DNA from: Branchiostoma floridae
Taxonomy: Eukaryota; Chordata; Leptocardii; Amphioxiformes; Branchiostomatidae
Length of the DNA: 64,000 nucleotides
Direction: 5' to 3'
NCBI RefSeq assembly: GCF_000003815.2
Contig: NC_049984.1
Coordinates: forward strand, 8,983,196-9,047,195
In this document: positions 63,001-64,000 of the stretch, piece by piece
Layout: every line of letters starts with the position of its first letter
Position numbering within the stretch: the stretch's first letter is position 1
The notes under the pieces: model-generated
Seen by the model: only the letters and a program-made list of their open reading frames with translations
What the model was told of the DNA's origin: nothing
Database searches by the model: none
Position numbers and translations under genes: made by a program

Positions 63001-63936
63001 ATCAGCTGTGTGCGGTCCCAGAACTCCAGGATGGGGGAGATCTCTTTTTGCGTGTGTTCGTATGCCTTGAATCTGTACATGTAGAAATGGTCTTGCATAA
63101 GTTTTCTGAAGATAATTTGTTTATCCGAAGTTGTTGTCATCAAACTCCAAAATTTTGAGTTGAAATTTTAAAGTCAAGTTGCTGATATTCACAGGTAGTC
63201 ATGACGGGATCCTCTTAATACAGGTTTAAAGCAACTTCACCAGCTATGAAATTTTTCAAATAAACATTGGTACCTCAATGCTGGTCTAGTGTATCATGTT
63301 TTAAATTAGTAAATTTAGCTTTATTCATATTCTTATCCTTTACAACACAAAACATCCAGATAACAACATTCACCTGTTGGACAGTTGGACCTCCTCTGGG
63401 GGTGGCTCTGGCACAGGCTCCTCCCCTACTGTGGCCGAGGACTCCTTAGCTGTCACATCTGTCGACACGGGACGTCCTTTGCCATCCTTTCCCTTCTTTT
63501 TCCTGATTGGACAGAATTCAAATATGACTCCTTAATCTAGATATGCTGTGGAACACTGGAAAATTTGGCCAAAGAAGGTTCAAATTTACCCATAGCTTCA
63601 AAAACGTTTTTACCTCAACAAGTCTTCTCAACATATGGTACCAACAAGTCTCAACATATCAGATAGGAAATGATCTAGTTAGAATTGACAGACATCACAT
63701 ACTTTCCCCCTTCATCTTTCTCATCGCTCTTGTCCGTCTCATGTGACTCTGGCCTGCCTGCAGCGGATGGTGAACCCTTCGCGCCGTGCTCCCCTGCTCC
63801 GTGAGAACTGACGGCCTTCAGTGCCGCCACACGGTCTTGGCTTGGAGCTCCGCCCGGCTTCCCGCCAGCTACGCTCTTTTTACCCGCAGCGCCACCGTCG
63901 TCCTTGCCTTTGCCACGCTTGCCTTTGTGCTTCAGC
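39510..63936 (-). CDS. HYDIN: HYDIN, axonemal central-pair protein, C-terminal part (45 exons)
   Basis: HYDIN is a giant protein of the central-pair apparatus of motile cilia, built from many ASH (Ig-like) domains. Exons in coding order: 63936-63703, 63502-63374, 63072-62835, 62568-62386, 62098-61947, 61447-61363, 60931-60753, 60503-60459, 60305-60123, 59733-59454, 59168-58996, 58528-58330, 58153-57954, 57604-57436, 56611-56529, 56164-56003, 55369-55280, 54798-54657, 54221-54051, 53542-53039, 52723-52624, 52266-51994, 51724-51450, 51098-51013, 50810-50595, 50255-49956, 49619-49398, 49227-49089, 48595-48430, 48108-47961, 47688-47481, 46888-46670, 46355-46186, 45946-45748, 45495-45380, 45081-44928, 44207-44038, 43566-43431, 43173-43090, 42741-42532, 42204-42041, 41685-41535, 41246-41016, 40616-40392, 39995-39510. 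They total 8,449 nt, all joints in phase, stop TAA at 39510-39512. Human HYDIN is about 5,100 residues, so this is the C-terminal 55%; the 5' part is off the right edge. Confidence 0.9.
44230..44885. repeat. 38-bp minisatellite in a HYDIN intron, about 17 copies
   Basis: Imperfect units of about 38 bp share GATTAGCACCAAGGACAGGC followed by CCTATTTCTGAGTG and TTATG. Units vary (GACTAGCATCATGGACAGGC, GATCAGTATCAAGGACAGGC) and a few are 36-48 bp. The array fills most of the intron between the exons at 44038-44207 and 44928-45081, ending about 40 bp from the latter. Confidence 0.85.
48780..49015. repeat. Dispersed repeat, family B copy with terminal ACCTCCAT...ATGGAGGT hairpin
   Basis: The copy contains ACCAAATATCATTGTAGTAC, AAACACAAACAGACAAACAC and the palindrome ACCTCCATTTTTCATGGAGGT at 48991-49011. 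It parallels 787-935 and the ends of the 37.8 kb element. It lies in the HYDIN intron left of the exon at 49089. Confidence 0.55.
51450..60503 (-). CDS. HYDIN: HYDIN exons 8-23 of window: central ASH-domain series
   Basis: The clearest HYDIN modules are here: GNHLDFGDCAIGEPHQLSFT in 51450-51724, FTVYPGFGLIQPGGHQQVQV in 54657-54798, FGAMMVNSRKSRTITIENKG in 56003-56164, VLGTEIMEFGPLLCGKTRD in 59454-59733 and FRWVIPAGGDVTLRLRFTS in 60123-60305. These match the ASH pattern of a strand, F-G, then a basic or polar loop and NxG/NxS. The exon 53039-53542 (504 nt) is the longest internal one and holds about one and a half modules. The exon 60459-60503 is only 45 nt. Confidence 0.87.
54511..54652. repeat. 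73-bp tandem duplication in a HYDIN intron
   Basis: CAACTTTGGTACATATAGGA with the following ACACAG, TTACTC and GATGTATCCA blocks occurs twice, at 54511 and 54584. The second copy abuts the splice donor at 54656. Confidence 0.85.
55430..55500. repeat. 70-bp dispersed repeat, copy 1 (pair with 61178-61247)
   Basis: CTCCTTGGTGCTGAAC, GGTGTTGTGTGGGGTGCAGC, AGCAGAAGGCC and AGGCTAAACTAGC occur here and at 61178-61247 with a few mismatches. The opening CCTTGGTGCTGAA also opens the units of the minisatellite at 5287-5790. Confidence 0.8.
56663..56716. repeat. Perfect 18-bp inverted repeat
   Basis: TCCAAGATACAAACTTGG (56663-56680) and CCAAGTTTGTATCTTGGA (56699-56716) are exact inverse complements around an 18-bp loop, at the left edge of the retroelement remnant. 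Confidence 0.9.
56700..56909 (+). pseudogene. Retroelement remnant: C-terminal endonuclease tail (Penelope-like)
   Basis: An open stretch in the plus strand, antisense to HYDIN, reads DTEQDWFVMVVKEAICIR, then AHQPFLNRDGGRFRLPGIYN and SLL, ending EEGRRV and a stop. KEAIxIRxxxPxLNRDGGxxRLPxxYDxLL is the conserved C-terminal end of the GIY-YIG endonuclease part of Penelope-like and related retroelement proteins. The reverse transcriptase and the rest of the element are absent, so it is a 5'-truncated, dead copy. Family name from memory, not searched. Confidence 0.6.
57101..57223 (+). pseudogene. Second retroelement tail, same motif, tandem to the first
   Basis: The frame from 57101 reads GIKEAIYIRALQTSLNRDGG, then CDRLPATYDPLLTE and VLST before TAA at 57221. 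It is the same KEAIYIR...LNRDGG...RLPxxYDxLL tail as at 56700-56909, but diverged. About 200 bp separate the two. Two independent truncated insertions, or a duplication followed by divergence, are possible. Nothing upstream codes for reverse transcriptase. Confidence 0.6.
59984..60094 (-). repeat. Degenerate tRNA-derived SINE-like sequence
   Basis: On the minus strand, GTGCAGTGGTTAGCGGCACT is followed by GCCTCTGGAACTAGAAGCCG and TGAGTTGGCTGTG. GTGGTTAGCGGC resembles the A box of tRNA-derived SINEs and the spacing to GTGAGTTGGC fits a decayed B box. No folded tRNA can be drawn, and there is only one copy in the window. Confidence 0.4.
60753..63936 (-). CDS. HYDIN: HYDIN exons 1-7 of window: charged, mostly disordered segment
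   Basis: Lys/Gly-rich (KHKGKRGKGKDDGGAAGKK), Pro/Glu-rich and Arg/Ser-rich stretches flank a Lys/Glu heptad-like run (ERLEKEKQEKERLEKEKLER) in 62835-63072 that may form a single alpha helix or coiled coil. Ordered landmarks are AYEHTQKEISPILEFWDRTQ and ILDGLGLGPGGPPIPPPATF (61947-62098), which resemble the region after the nucleotide-binding-like domain of HYDIN. Exon 60753-60931 is basic and Ser-rich (KDRRKSASRKGRRSSLS) with likely phosphorylation sites. The 5' neighbouring exon lies beyond 63936, off the window. Confidence 0.8.
61178..61247. repeat. 70-bp dispersed repeat, copy 2
   Basis: Same blocks as at 55430-55500 (CCTTGGTTCTGAAGTAGCAG, GGTGTTGTGTGGGGTGCAGC, AAACTAGC). Both copies lie in HYDIN introns in the same orientation. 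Confidence 0.8.
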
Positions 63937-64000
63937 CTGGTGAAAACGATCATAGCATTATTCATCCTGAATCAAGTCTAATATGACTAAGTTAGATTAA

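Overview
This 64 kb window is animal nuclear DNA. It is intron-rich, has GT-AG splicing throughout, and carries many short fold-back repeats in its introns. Three genes are present, with no RNA genes, operons or CRISPR arrays seen. A full-length type III (DN-cadherin-like) classical cadherin, which mammals lack, sits beside a HYDIN gene and a KIAA0513-like gene. With the repeat style, this suggests an invertebrate deuterostome, most likely a cephalochordate (amphioxus). The species call is inference.

Layout: (1) 87-1449 (+) is the last three coding exons of a KIAA0513-like gene, whose 5' part lies off the left edge. (2) 1450-8327 is intergenic, with a 45-bp minisatellite and a fold-back element. 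(3) 8328-35561 (+) is a complete cadherin gene. I assembled 33 coding exons by hand. Every junction keeps frame, giving 8,835 nt or 2,944 residues: signal peptide, about 18 cadherin repeats, the primitive classic cadherin region, EGF-like and laminin-G modules, a membrane segment and a catenin-binding tail. (4) 35562-39509 is a tail-to-tail intergenic gap with a large inverted-repeat element. (5) 39510-63936 (-) is the 3' part of HYDIN: 45 coding exons, 8,449 nt, about 2,816 codons with stop and no frame break. Its 5' part lies off the right edge.

The genes are not a functional unit. The cadherin works in cell-cell adhesion through catenins. HYDIN is a central-pair protein of motile cilia. 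The KIAA0513 family has no firm biochemical role. The human homologues KIAA0513 and HYDIN both lie on chromosome 16q, as do many classical cadherins, so the linkage may be old.

The less expected content is in the introns. Two fold-back elements share the end CAGGGCTCGAAAT and have 6-bp target duplications. One hAT-like MITE has an 8-bp duplication. A MITE pair lies in two cadherin introns. Two tandem retroelement C-terminal tails of Penelope type lie in a HYDIN intron. Two of these insertions end within about 25 bp of a splice acceptor. I saw no clearly new functional system; the strongest new-looking material is these element families and their effect on splice sites.
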